DNA of 38,686 nucleotides from Corallococcus terminator. GTDB lineage: Bacteria; Myxococcota; Myxococcia; Myxococcales; Myxococcaceae. Position 1 is the first letter of the stretch, and the number at the start of each line of letters is the position of its first letter. Shown piece by piece: positions 15,403 to 24,180 of the stretch. The stretch is from positions 1 through 38,686 of the forward strand of contig NZ_RAVZ01000048.1 in the NCBI RefSeq assembly GCF_003611635.1, written 5' to 3'. The translations under genes and the position numbers were made by a program. A model generated the notes under the pieces. That model was not told where the DNA came from and did no database searches. It saw only the letters and a program-made list of their open reading frames with translations.

Positions 15403-15493
15403 GCACGAAAGGAAGCGCGAAGGTGCGTCAACCCTCCCCTACCCTGGATAAGCAGGCTAAGCTCAAAAAGCCTGTTTCAATCCAGGGAGCCGC

Positions 15494-17968
15494 ATGCACA
15501 CCCGAGCCCGTCCAGGGAACTTCATCCAACGCCTCGCCTCGTCCCCCTTGAAGCTGCTGTGGGGCCTCGTCGTCCTGACTGCCTGTGGAGGCCTGGAGCC
15601 GGAGGGCTCGGGGAGCCCCGACGGGGTGACCCAGGCAGAACAGGCCCTTGCGCCAGCCAACGTGCAGGCCTTCTACGCGGAAGCCCGGTGGGGCACCCGC
15701 TTTGGCGTCACGGGTCCCTATTACGGTCCCGCGGGCCACCGGGGGCTCGACCTCCCCGCGGGCGCGGGCCAGGCGATCCCCGCGCTCCGCTCGGGCATCG
15801 TCCGCCGCGTCCAGTACTCCTCCGTCGTGGGGCACACCATCGCAGTGGAGTCCGCCCCCGGTGACTTCTCCGGGTATGCCCACGTCATCCGGACGCGCTT
15901 CGCGGTGGGCGATTCCGTCCAGCAGGGAGACATCCTCGCCTATGTGGCGGGCTCCGGAGATGACCATGGCTCGGCGTGGAGCGGGTCCCACCTCCACATG
16001 ACCCGGGGCACCACGGACCGCTGCGCGTTTGGCGAGAACGTCAGCGACCCCGCGCCGCTCATCCGCAACGTGCTCGGCACCGGCAGCGGCGGAGGTACTG
16101 GCAGCGGCGGAGGCTCCGGGGGAATCCAGGTCAGCATCGACGAGGGGAAGGTCCTCCAGCGCGTGGCCCAGCGCGGCGGCTACACGGGCGCGGTGGATGG
16201 CGTGCCCGGAGTCAACACGTGGAAGGGCGTCCAGACGGTCATCGCCGGCAAGGGCTTCTACTCCGGCCCCATCGACGGCCTGCCGGGTGAGAACACCTGG
16301 AAGGGAGTCCAGCGGCTCGCCCAGCTCGGCGGGTACACGGGCCCCGTGGATGGCTTCCCGGGTCCGTACACCTACGCGGGGCTCAACACCTGGCTGGCCC
16401 AGGGCCCCGGGACGCCTCCACCGTCGGGGATGAGCGGTGTGTATGGGATTGATGTCGGCACGACGCAGCGGGATCTGGATTTCAATGCCATCCGGAGCGC
16501 CGGCTACCAGTTCGCCATCGTCAAGGCCGGCGGCTCCAATGTCTCGCCCCTCTACGTCGCGCCCTACTACACCCAGCAGGTCGCCCGGGCTCGCGCGGCC
16601 GGGCTCCTGGTGGGGCATTACTGGATGGCGGGCTCGTACAACCCCGCCGGTGACGCCCAATACTTCGCGGACCACCTGTATGACCACCGCCCAGGCGACC
16701 TGCTGGTGCTCGACAACGAGGCCATCGACGACGGCATCTTCTGGAACGACTCCATGACCGCGAGCTTCATGCAGGCCATCAAGACGCGGCTGGGAAAAGC
16801 CCCGTTCCTGTACACGTACTCGAGCCTGCTCCAGGCCAACTCCTGGTCCCAGACCCGAGCCGTGGGCTCGAAGCTCTGGATTGCCCATTACACGGGCACG
16901 CCGGGCAACCCGTCCGTGGGGACGGCCTATCCGACGTGGGAGATCCACCAGTACACGTCGTCCGGAAACCAGAACGGGATTCCGCTCGACCTGAATGTCG
17001 CGAAGCTGTCCGCGTTCGCCGGACTGGCCCAGCCCCCGCTGGGCGTGACGCCGCCTCCGCCGACGGCCATCCCCGGAGGGAGCGTGGGCGGAGGTGCCCC
17101 CGTCATCACCGTCGCGCAGGGAATCATCCTGCAGAAGCTGGCGCGCCGGGGCGGCTACACCGGCCCCCTCGATGGCGCTCTGGGGGCGCAGAGCTGGATG
17201 GGCGTCCAGAAGGTCCTGCGCGAGCTGGGTTACTACGCGGGGCCCGCCGACGGCATCCCGGGCCTCAACACCTCCAAGGGATTGCAGTTGCTGGCCCAGG
17301 ACGGTGGCTACACAGGCCCCATCGATGGCATCCCCGGGCCCAATACCTACAACGGTATCCAGGCGTACCTGGACGGGTCCTCCGGCCCCGTGCCGGCTGT
17401 CACCCAGGCCCAGGGCCTGACGCTGCAACGGATTGCCAGCGCGGGCGGATATACCGGCGCGGTGGATGGCGTTCCCGGGACGAGCACGTGGAAGGGCATC
17501 CAGCAGGTCCTCGGTGGCTATGGCTATTCAGGGCCCGTGGATGGCGTCATGGGCACCCTGTCGTACGCGGCGCTCCAACGCTTCGCCGCGAAGGGCGGCT
17601 ACACGGGCCCCGCCGACGGTGCCATGGGCACCCAGTCCTGGAAGGGCGTGCAGACCGTGCTGCGGGGCTTCGGGTACACGGGCCCCCTTGACGGCGTCAT
17701 GGGCTCCCAGTCGTACGCGGCGCTCCAGCGGGTGGCGCGCCTGGGCGGGTACATGGGCCCTTCCGATGGAGCCATGGGCGTGAACTCGTGGCGAGGCCTC
17801 CAGACCTTCCTGAGCGGCGCCGGGTACACGGGCCCCCTCGACGGAGTCCCCGGAACGAACACCTACAAGGTGCTCCAGTCCCTGGCGCACCGCGGTGGCT
17901 ACTCCGGGCCGCTCGACGGCATCCCCGGCCCCAACACGTACGCGGGTCTGGCGAACCTCCTGGACTGA
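15494..17968 (+). CDS. modular bacteriolytic lysin: M23 peptidase, GH25 muramidase, about 13 binding repeats
   Basis: This 824-residue protein starts with a signal sequence ending in a lipobox-like LTAC (C31). Residues about 60-195 are an M23 metallopeptidase: HRGLD (H82, D86) and SHLHM (H166, H168) are the zinc and catalytic residues. A Gly-Ser linker leads to three 24-residue repeats of the form GGYTGPxDGxPGxxTWKGVQ. Residues about 317-510 are a GH25 muramidase: YGIDVGTTQRDLDF (D320), GLLVGHYWMA and LLVLDNEAID (D407, E409). Ten more repeats run to the end. The two catalytic domains would cut stem peptide or cross-bridge and the glycan strand. The architecture resembles phage endolysins that act on Gram-positive cells, so a role in predation is plausible. 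Operon membership with the preceding SPOR-like gene is possible (91 bases apart). Confidence 0.88.
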   Translation: MHTRARPGNFIQRLASSPLKLLWGLVVLTACGGLEPEGSGSPDGVTQAEQALAPANVQAFYAEARWGTRFGVTGPYYGPAGHRGLDLPAGAGQAIPALRSGIVRRVQYSSVVGHTIAVESAPGDFSGYAHVIRTRFAVGDSVQQGDILAYVAGSGDDHGSAWSGSHLHMTRGTTDRCAFGENVSDPAPLIRNVLGTGSGGGTGSGGGSGGIQVSIDEGKVLQRVAQRGGYTGAVDGVPGVNTWKGVQTVIAGKGFYSGPIDGLPGENTWKGVQRLAQLGGYTGPVDGFPGPYTYAGLNTWLAQGPGTPPPSGMSGVYGIDVGTTQRDLDFNAIRSAGYQFAIVKAGGSNVSPLYVAPYYTQQVARARAAGLLVGHYWMAGSYNPAGDAQYFADHLYDHRPGDLLVLDNEAIDDGIFWNDSMTASFMQAIKTRLGKAPFLYTYSSLLQANSWSQTRAVGSKLWIAHYTGTPGNPSVGTAYPTWEIHQYTSSGNQNGIPLDLNVAKLSAFAGLAQPPLGVTPPPPTAIPGGSVGGGAPVITVAQGIILQKLARRGGYTGPLDGALGAQSWMGVQKVLRELGYYAGPADGIPGLNTSKGLQLLAQDGGYTGPIDGIPGPNTYNGIQAYLDGSSGPVPAVTQAQGLTLQRIASAGGYTGAVDGVPGTSTWKGIQQVLGGYGYSGPVDGVMGTLSYAALQRFAAKGGYTGPADGAMGTQSWKGVQTVLRGFGYTGPLDGVMGSQSYAALQRVARLGGYMGPSDGAMGVNSWRGLQTFLSGAGYTGPLDGVPGTNTYKVLQSLAHRGGYSGPLDGIPGPNTYAGLANLLD
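16165..17968 (+). repeat. about 13 peptidoglycan-binding repeats in two blocks
   Basis: Three units precede the muramidase domain (about 16165-16400) and ten follow it (about 17120-17968). Each is 34-37 codons, alternating a GGYTGP-type and a longer GFYSGP-type unit. Nucleotide identity between the units is high, so unequal crossing-over could change the number. Confidence 0.7.
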
Positions 17969-18240
17969 CGCCACCGCTGCCCTCCCTCCATACGTGCGGG
18001 TCCTCCAGGCCCTCCAGGCGCGGATGGACCGGCGCCGGGAAGCACTGGAAGCGGGGAACGAACCCGTTCTGGAAGATGAAGCCGCTGCTGCGTAGCCGAG
18101 CAGGAACGCCTGGCGACCGAGACAGGCCGCCAGATGGCCGTGGGGACTGCCGGGGTCCCCACCCCACTTCGACGTAGACTTCCAGGGTCCACCGGACGAT
18201 TGAACCTCCGGCAGGAGAAAACGCCCCCAGGAGTTTCGCC

Positions 18241-19929
18241 ATGCCCGTCTTGAAGATGAACACCGCCTCCTCCCTGTTCGACCCGAAGGCGCCCACGGGT
18301 CCAGTGCTCGAGGGGATTTCGGGGCGGGCGAAGACGGTCAAGCCGCTGACGGAGCGCGCCTACGCGCAGATCGAGCAGGGGCTCAAGAGTCAGCTCGGCC
18401 GGAAGAGCGCACGGCAGGCGTTCTTCCAGGCGCAGTCCGGCACGGTGCCGGCTGTCGAGCCCAAGCTCGGCTTCCTCCTGGAGCGAGCGAAGATTCCCCG
18501 CGTGCTCGCGCAGAAGATGGCCGACCTGACCGAGGGCTACCACAAGCAGATGCTCGCGCTGATCGAAGCCACCGACACGGTCAACGACGAGGACACCGAA
18601 CTCATGGCCCCGGAGATCCAGGGCCACTTCGAGAAGAGCCGCGTGACGGCGGAGCGCTTCCAGGAAGCGATGGAGGGCATCGAAGACGTCTACACACAGC
18701 TCCGCGCCGAAAGCAGTCAGGTGGTGCTCGAGGCCCTCAAGGCCATCAATGTCCTCTCGACGGACTCACCCACCAAATTGCAGCTCGCGGCCATGCTCTT
18801 CCAGAAGTACGGAATCGAGTACAGCTTCGACACCCAGTTCAACGGGACGCTGAACTTCACGAAGCTCACGCCCAGGCAGACGCTCCTTCCGCTCATGAAG
18901 GGCGCCAACGTCTACGACAACAAGCAGAAGACCTTCGAGTACCTGCTCAGCCACCAGACCAAGGTCAACAATTCCTCGGAGCGGCCCAACCAGGCGACGA
19001 CGCCCGATGGCACGCTCATCGAGATGCTGCATCAGGTGCAGCCGAAGCACGAAACGAGCGTCTTCAGCGATCACGCGGGCTTCATCGCCAGGCTCTCACG
19101 CCCCAGCAAGGACAGCCCGTCGCTGTATGTCTATTACCATTCGCTCGAACACGGCCACCAGCACACCAACACGCGAACCGCCTGGAACTTCGGCTCGCAG
19201 CCCAGCCTGAACGTGTTCCTGCAGGGCGCCGGTGCCTTCAATCCAGAGCAGGCCAAGACCCTGGCGGTGCACGACCCTCGTTCGGCGTACGTGGACAACC
19301 TGAGGAACGGGCTGATTGACAAGCTGATCAAGATCACCCACGCGGAGCAGGCGAACCTGCTACTCATCGTCGGGGAATGCACGCTGTCCATCCATGAGCA
19401 ACTGCTCGACCTGGTCCTCCAGTTCGAGATGCCCGGCGGTCAGCGGCAACGCTTCCCGCTGAGCAAGACCCATGTGCATGGCACGCCCACGCAGGCCCCT
19501 GGCTTCGACCTGAAGGTCATCAACGCCAGCAAGGCCGACGATACGAAGGGCAAGGGGAAGAGCTCCGACGGCCTGGGTGTGCACGCCTTCATGGGCTACC
19601 TGTTCCTCAACACCCAGGTCCCCAAGCCAGGCTTCGACCTGGAGCCGTGCCTGCTGACGCTCACGGATGGCACCCGCCAGAACATGCTCAGCCTCACCTA
19701 CGGACCCAAGGACGAACGGCACGCCTTCGCGCACCTGCTGAACAAGAAGGAGAACGATCTGGCCAACGAACTGTCCAAGTGCGGTTACGTGAGCGTGGGC
19801 GGGGACCTGAACAACATCACCGTCGGCACCGATCTGGTCGAGTCCCTCAGCAACACCGGCACGAACATCAGCATGGGGAGCAACTCCACCGCGAACGTCA
19901 TCTACGACAAGATCACGATGCTGCCGTGA
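18241..19929 (+). CDS. uncharacterised 562-residue protein
   Basis: I do not recognise a family with confidence. There is no signal peptide or membrane segment. The first 180 residues are helical and charged. The middle and end contain SLEHGHQHTNTRTAWNFG, LLLIVGECTLSIHEQLLDL and HAFAHLLNKKENDLANELSK. The C-terminus, VSVGGDLNNI followed about 30 residues later by NVIYDKITM, resembles the GDFN and YDRI motifs of the DNase I-like fold. The final SDH motif of that fold is absent, so the resemblance may be accidental. The start has AGGAG 9 bases upstream. The gene is isolated, convergent with the crystallin-tailed lipoprotein, and less GC-rich than its neighbours in places. A cytoplasmic or non-classically secreted protein is the safest description. 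Confidence 0.75.
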   Translation: MPVLKMNTASSLFDPKAPTGPVLEGISGRAKTVKPLTERAYAQIEQGLKSQLGRKSARQAFFQAQSGTVPAVEPKLGFLLERAKIPRVLAQKMADLTEGYHKQMLALIEATDTVNDEDTELMAPEIQGHFEKSRVTAERFQEAMEGIEDVYTQLRAESSQVVLEALKAINVLSTDSPTKLQLAAMLFQKYGIEYSFDTQFNGTLNFTKLTPRQTLLPLMKGANVYDNKQKTFEYLLSHQTKVNNSSERPNQATTPDGTLIEMLHQVQPKHETSVFSDHAGFIARLSRPSKDSPSLYVYYHSLEHGHQHTNTRTAWNFGSQPSLNVFLQGAGAFNPEQAKTLAVHDPRSAYVDNLRNGLIDKLIKITHAEQANLLLIVGECTLSIHEQLLDLVLQFEMPGGQRQRFPLSKTHVHGTPTQAPGFDLKVINASKADDTKGKGKSSDGLGVHAFMGYLFLNTQVPKPGFDLEPCLLTLTDGTRQNMLSLTYGPKDERHAFAHLLNKKENDLANELSKCGYVSVGGDLNNITVGTDLVESLSNTGTNISMGSNSTANVIYDKITMLP

Positions 19930-19951
19930 CCTGCCGTGGGCAAGCCCAGGT
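19929..19951. terminator. imperfect hairpin between convergent genes
   Basis: ACCT, then GGGC-AA-GCCC, then AGGT can fold with a five-base bulge between two convergent genes that are only 67 bases apart. There is no T tract, so this is a weak candidate. Confidence 0.3.
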
Positions 19952-19996
19952 GCTCCAGAGTCACCGTCGAACGTCCTCCTCCGCTTGCACTCCGTC

Positions 19997-21502
19997 TCAG
20001 TAGGCCAGCCACCGCGCGGAGGACACCTTGTCCCCGAAGCTCCAGTGGTTCAGGTTGACCTCGTGGAGCATGCCGTCGCCCACCAGGTCCTTGTAGCTGC
20101 CCTGATGGTTGGAGTCGTTGTAGAGCCGCACGCGATGGCCCGGCGGGATGCACCAACGGACCGCGGAGGCCTTGTCGTTGAACTTGTCCACGTCGTTGAA
20201 GCGGGCCCAGTTCTTCAACCCCTGGTCCTCGTAGTCGAAGATGACGCCCCGGTCGCTGAAGTCGGAGTCGTCGTAGAAGTCCACGTAGGCGCGCTGGAGG
20301 TCGGCGCGGCAGAAGGGGTCCGCCCAGACGCTGCGGAACTCCACCATCTTCACCGTCGAGCCAGGGCCGTCATCCGCGTGCTCGGTGGCGTAGAGGATGA
20401 GGCTGCGGTCGGGCCCCACGAAGAGGCCGGCGGCCGCGTCCAGGTTGCACTGCCGCGACCCGTCATTGCTGCAGTACAGGTGCTTGGACGCGACGTGTTC
20501 GATGCGCATGTGGCCGTCGAGCTTCACCCGATACAGGTGGGCGTAGTCGTCGCTCACCGCGCCCCAGCGCAGCCCGCCCAGCCGCGTGCCCACCAGGTAG
20601 AGCTGTGAGTCATTGCAATCCGTCACGAAGTTGAGGTTCTGGAACGCGCCCCACTCCCCCTGCCCCAGCTCCGCCTTCTCCCAGAAGTCCACGCGCTGCC
20701 ACTGATTGCTCGCGGAGCGGATGTTGGTTTCCGAGGAGCGGAAGACCTCCAGCGCCTCCGCATCCTCCTGCCCGAGCAGCAGCAGGGAATGCCCGTCCGA
20801 CAGCTTCGTCAGCGACGCCGTGCCCGCGTTCGACGTGAGGCCCTGGATGTAGGCATGGGGGCTCGGGTTCAGGCCCGGGTTGTAGTCATAGAGCGCGACG
20901 CGGCCCAGGCCCGGCCCTTCCTCCAGGGGCAGGGCGAGGACGTTGCCCACCGCCTGCATGCCGCCGCCGTGGCGGTAGCCGCCTGGCACCGGCAGCGCCG
21001 CCACCGCGACGTCCCCAACCGGAGGCGCGGTGTCCTCGGGCTGCTGGGTGGAGACCGCCAGCCGGTTGGAGCGGAAGCGCCGCCCCTCCCCGTTGCGGCT
21101 CTCCATCCGCACCAGGTGCCCCACGTTCCCCAAGGCCGCGTCATCCCGCTTGGACACGACGAGGTAGCGGCCGGAGCCCAACGTCAGGCGCTGGATGCCT
21201 TGCCAGTGGTTGCCGCCCGGGTAGGCCACGTTGAGGTTGAACGGCCCGGGGTGGAAGCCCAGCGCCTCGCCGTGGTCCCGCAGCTCCTGGAAGCGGAGCG
21301 GCACGTCCGGGCTGCACAGGTTGCAGTCCGGGCTTCCCCAGGTGCAGGTGGTATCCCCTCCAAGCCCGACGCTCAGGGAGGACGCCGCGCCACGGACAGC
21401 CACGTCAGGGCTGGGGGCCTCTGGTTCGCAACCAGCGAGCGTCAGCAACCCCGCCAATGACAAGACCACGGTGGGCAGGCGACGACGAGGAATGTGGGAC
21501 AT
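19997..21502 (-). CDS. lipoprotein with beta/gamma-crystallin-like C-terminal domain
   Basis: This 501-residue protein begins with basic residues, a hydrophobic run and the lipobox LAGC (C25). Residues about 60-390 are strand-rich with Gly turns (GVQRLTLGSGRYLVVSK-like pattern, SKRDD) and look like a beta-propeller. The last 95 residues match the beta/gamma-crystallin fold: VDFYDDSDFSDR, ARFNDVDKFNDKASAVRWC, then VRLYNDSNHQG, LNHWSFGDKVSSARWL, with the paired Asn/Asp-Lys-x-Ser-Ser calcium-site pattern. Myxobacterial crystallin-type proteins such as spore coat protein S bind calcium and coat the cell surface, so a calcium-dependent surface role is a fair inference. The ATG has AGGAG upstream. 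Confidence 0.85.
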   Translation of the reverse strand: MSHIPRRRLPTVVLSLAGLLTLAGCEPEAPSPDVAVRGAASSLSVGLGGDTTCTWGSPDCNLCSPDVPLRFQELRDHGEALGFHPGPFNLNVAYPGGNHWQGIQRLTLGSGRYLVVSKRDDAALGNVGHLVRMESRNGEGRRFRSNRLAVSTQQPEDTAPPVGDVAVAALPVPGGYRHGGGMQAVGNVLALPLEEGPGLGRVALYDYNPGLNPSPHAYIQGLTSNAGTASLTKLSDGHSLLLLGQEDAEALEVFRSSETNIRSASNQWQRVDFWEKAELGQGEWGAFQNLNFVTDCNDSQLYLVGTRLGGLRWGAVSDDYAHLYRVKLDGHMRIEHVASKHLYCSNDGSRQCNLDAAAGLFVGPDRSLILYATEHADDGPGSTVKMVEFRSVWADPFCRADLQRAYVDFYDDSDFSDRGVIFDYEDQGLKNWARFNDVDKFNDKASAVRWCIPPGHRVRLYNDSNHQGSYKDLVGDGMLHEVNLNHWSFGDKVSSARWLAY

Positions 21503-21774
21503 GGGATCTCCTATGGCTTCTCTGGCGACTACTTCAGAAGGGGCGGCAGCGGTGACGGGCGCGGGGCTCCGCCATAGGTTCGTCCGAGTCGGAGGAACCA
21601 GCAACGCCACAGTTGACCGAGCACGGTGGCCACGTGGGCTTCGTCACACTGGAGCCCTGCCCATTCATCACCTCCCGACCCGAGCACTAGGCAGGATGGG
21701 CACCTGCGCGTTAGCATCGCGAGCACGTCAATCTTCAGCTCCCAAGCCAATGGGCGAACACCTGGAGGCCTCTT

Positions 21775-22731
21775 GTGGCGCAGCTTCCGCTTCCTCCTGA
21801 GCAGCAAGAGAAAAAGCGACAGAGCGTCCTCAAGGATTACATCTGGCTGCGGCATGAAAGCCATAAGGTCGATCCAAAGCGCGCCAAGCCGCCCAGGGAA
21901 GACACCAGGACGACCGAAGACAAGGAGCCACACCTCGACGCTCAGGCCCTCATCAAGGGGAACCTGGCCAAGGGCGTGCATTCCTACGCGTTCATCAAGG
22001 GCAAGAAGGTCTCCCGCGCGGAAGGAAAGGAGTACTACGCCTGGAACGCATGGAATTTCCTCGGCTCGCTTTCCAGAGGTGACGTCCGCGACATCTACCG
22101 TGGGGCGCCATGCGCCTGGTATGACTTCTACCAGCCCGACTAAAAGCCGAACTTCCACCAAGCCTTTCCCATCAAATCGCTCGGCGGCTACCGCAGTATC
22201 GGGAGCTACGAGGAGCTGAAGGAGTTCGTCGCCTACTACAAGAGCCTGCCCAACCGGAGCGTCGAGGAGAACGCACAGCTCCAGTATGCCGCCATCTGCC
22301 GGGGCAAGGTGGGCATGTCGCTCAATCCCAGCGTCACCGCATCGGTCGTTGGCTGCTCGTTTCCCTACAAATGGCAGGCCCACCACATCCTGCCCATGAA
22401 CTGCTTTTACACATACCTCCAGGACTGGCACGTCCGGGTCATCCTCTCCTCGAACTACGACATCAACGCCGGCTCGAACATCATCTTCCTGCCGGAGAAG
22501 CCCGATGGGATGCTGCACCACAAGCTCCCGTTCCACCGCAGCTCGCATGCCGACTACGACATCCGACTCAAGGGCGACTTCCAGAAGTTCCAGGATCTGC
22601 TGAATGAGAAGAAGGAAGATGACGAGCCCCACGAGGCCATCGCCGAGAACGCCGAAGCAACGCTCCGCGAAATGGAAACCGAAGCATTCCAATACCTGTC
22701 GCGCTCTTTTGGAATGCGCAAGCTGACCTAG
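21775..22731 (+). pseudogene. AHH-type HNH nuclease toxin, interrupted by an in-frame stop
   Basis: The frame starts at GTG 21775 (GGAGG 6 bases upstream) and continues to 22731 apart from one TAA at codon 123 (22141-22143). Both sides are clearly the same protein. After the stop, KWQAHHILPMNCF (His203-His204), SNYDINAGSNIIFLP and LPFHRSSHADYD form the conserved AHH nuclease core of the HNH/ENDO VII superfamily found in polymorphic toxins. Codon 123 differs from the Gln codon CAA by one base, so a C-to-T change is the simplest explanation. Alternatively it is a sequencing error or a reinitiated shorter protein. The downstream genes are immunity-type proteins, which supports a toxin role. There is no recognisable trafficking domain; such short nucleases are often type VI effectors. 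Confidence 0.75.
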
Positions 22732-22754
22732 CCCTGCCGCTGCTTCTCCCTCCC

Positions 22755-23348
22755 ATGGCCAACTCCGTCATCGTCCGAGACACCCGCTTCCAAGATTCCG
22801 CCATCCTCTCGGACCACCCTTCCGAGCTGAGTGACAAGGCATTCCGGTTCCGCCGCGGGGTTCCCCTGAAGGATTGGGTGCCCGTGAACGCCCCGTATCC
22901 CATGTCCCCGCAGTGGCCGGACCGCCGGGCGCTCTACGACTTCCAGAGCAACACGCTCAGCCTGCTCATCATCTCCCGGCGGTGCAGGGACGTGCTCGAA
23001 TCAGGCCACCATGCCAACATTGAGTTCCTCCCCGTCACCCTCCTCGACCATCGCGGGAAGGTCGCGAGCCCCAGTTACTTCATCGCGAACATCCAGGGTG
23101 CCGTCGACTGCATGGACCTGGAGAGATCCATCTTCAGGCCGGAGCCGCTCAAGCCCTCGACCTTCGCCAGTTGCAGTCGGCTCGTGCTCCGCGACGACCG
23201 GATTCCCGAAGACGTTGAGCTCTTCCGACTGAGCAACGGCCCGACAACCTACATTCTCAAGCAATCGCTCAAGGAGCGCCTCGAAGCAGCGGGCATCCAA
23301 GGAGCGGCCTTCATCCCCGAGCACGAATACAACTCGGCGCTCTACTGA
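22755..23348 (+). CDS. DUF1629 / Imm11-type immunity protein
   Basis: This 197-residue cytoplasmic protein shows the complete DUF1629 pattern. An N-terminal strand pair is followed by LLIISRRCRDVLESG, FLPVTLLDHRGKV, FIANIQGAVDCMDLERS, VLRDDRIPEDVELFRL and LKQSLKERLEAAGIQGAAFIP. This family is repeatedly found next to nuclease toxins as an immunity protein. It starts 23 bases after the AHH nuclease gene, in the same direction, so it is the most likely cognate antidote. No strong ribosome site is visible, which suggests coupling to the upstream gene; the TAA in the toxin may therefore reduce its expression. Confidence 0.85.
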   Translation: MANSVIVRDTRFQDSAILSDHPSELSDKAFRFRRGVPLKDWVPVNAPYPMSPQWPDRRALYDFQSNTLSLLIISRRCRDVLESGHHANIEFLPVTLLDHRGKVASPSYFIANIQGAVDCMDLERSIFRPEPLKPSTFASCSRLVLRDDRIPEDVELFRLSNGPTTYILKQSLKERLEAAGIQGAAFIPEHEYNSALY

Positions 23349-23350
23349 CC

Positions 23351-24166
23351 ATGGCGCATCATCTCCACGCGAGCATCGCCAGGTATGAGCTCCAGCAACT
23401 GCTCCAGGGCTTCCAACCGACGTGTGACTTCCGGGAGCGTCTGCGTGTGTACCGAGCCTTCTGCCAGTCGCTGGAGACGCTCGCGTTCTGCGCACTGCTG
23501 GGGCGGGCAGACACCCTGGGCTTCTCGCGGGGTTTGATGCGGGCGGCGCTCCACTGGAAGGCGCTGCTGGAACATGCTCGCGACCATGAGCCCGGCGCCA
23601 GGGTGCCTGCCTCTTGGAATGGCCCCCTGCTGGGAGCCATCTGCTGTGGCCCCCGAAGCTTCGCCTGTGAGCTGGCGGCACTCTCGGCGCGAGCACCCAC
23701 TCCGCCCGAATACGACGACGAGTTCCTCTCCGCCCTACTCCTCCAGCAGTACCTGCGTGCTCGCTTCGTCGCGGGAGGCGAACCCGCGGACCTGGAGGTC
23801 CTTTGTGAGCGCATGGAAGACTACCTCGGGAGGCAGACGCCTCGGGCCGAGGTCTACCGGGCGGTGTCGCGCAGGGATGGGCGCCTGTTCTCGGAGGCCT
23901 TCCAGGCGTGGAACGAGGAGGTTGTGAGGGAGCTGAGAATTCGCGCGGAGGCTCCAGGCGCCCCTCCCGCGCTGGCGGTGGGAAGGTACATCTGGCTGGA
24001 AGGGATGGCCGTGCTGAAGCTGGCCGAAGAGGAAGGGCTTTGGGTTCCCGACCAGATCTACCGGCTGATTCCGCCGCTCGCGCGCAGTGCCCCAACCCTC
24101 GCACCCAGCGCGGTCTCCCTCCTGCTGGGGCACCCCGTGAATGAGCAGGAACTCATCCTGCCCTGA
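23351..24166 (+). CDS. Imm49-like immunity family protein
   Basis: This 271-residue all-helical protein starts 2 bases after the DUF1629 gene. The features of Imm49-type proteins are visible: FCQSLETLAFCALLGRA, ALHWKALLEHARD, SEAFQAWNEEVVRE and the C-terminal RYIWLEGMAVLKLAEEEG followed by YRLIPPLARSA. Imm49 proteins are linked to nuclease toxins in polymorphic toxin and type VI loci. Two immunity-type genes beside a single nuclease suggest either a second, lost toxin or that this protein has become a chaperone or adaptor. Assignment to Imm49 is from pattern memory and is moderately sure. Confidence 0.72.
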   Translation: MAHHLHASIARYELQQLLQGFQPTCDFRERLRVYRAFCQSLETLAFCALLGRADTLGFSRGLMRAALHWKALLEHARDHEPGARVPASWNGPLLGAICCGPRSFACELAALSARAPTPPEYDDEFLSALLLQQYLRARFVAGGEPADLEVLCERMEDYLGRQTPRAEVYRAVSRRDGRLFSEAFQAWNEEVVRELRIRAEAPGAPPALAVGRYIWLEGMAVLKLAEEEGLWVPDQIYRLIPPLARSAPTLAPSAVSLLLGHPVNEQELILP

Positions 24167-24180
24167 ATGAGGCCCTCTCC

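Noticed and set aside
15428-17428. 666-codon minus-strand frame opposite the lysin
   Set aside because: Antisense reading of repeat units; no start signal and no family.
17895-18095. Short frame after the lysin ending LEDEAAAA
   Set aside because: The last 35 residues look somewhat protein-like (VRVLQALQARMDRRREALEAG), but there is no start with a ribosome site and it overlaps the lysin's end; perhaps a remnant, not called.
18241-19929. Calling the 562-residue protein a DNase
   Set aside because: Only two short motif-like strings agree and the final SDH motif is absent, so no function was assigned.
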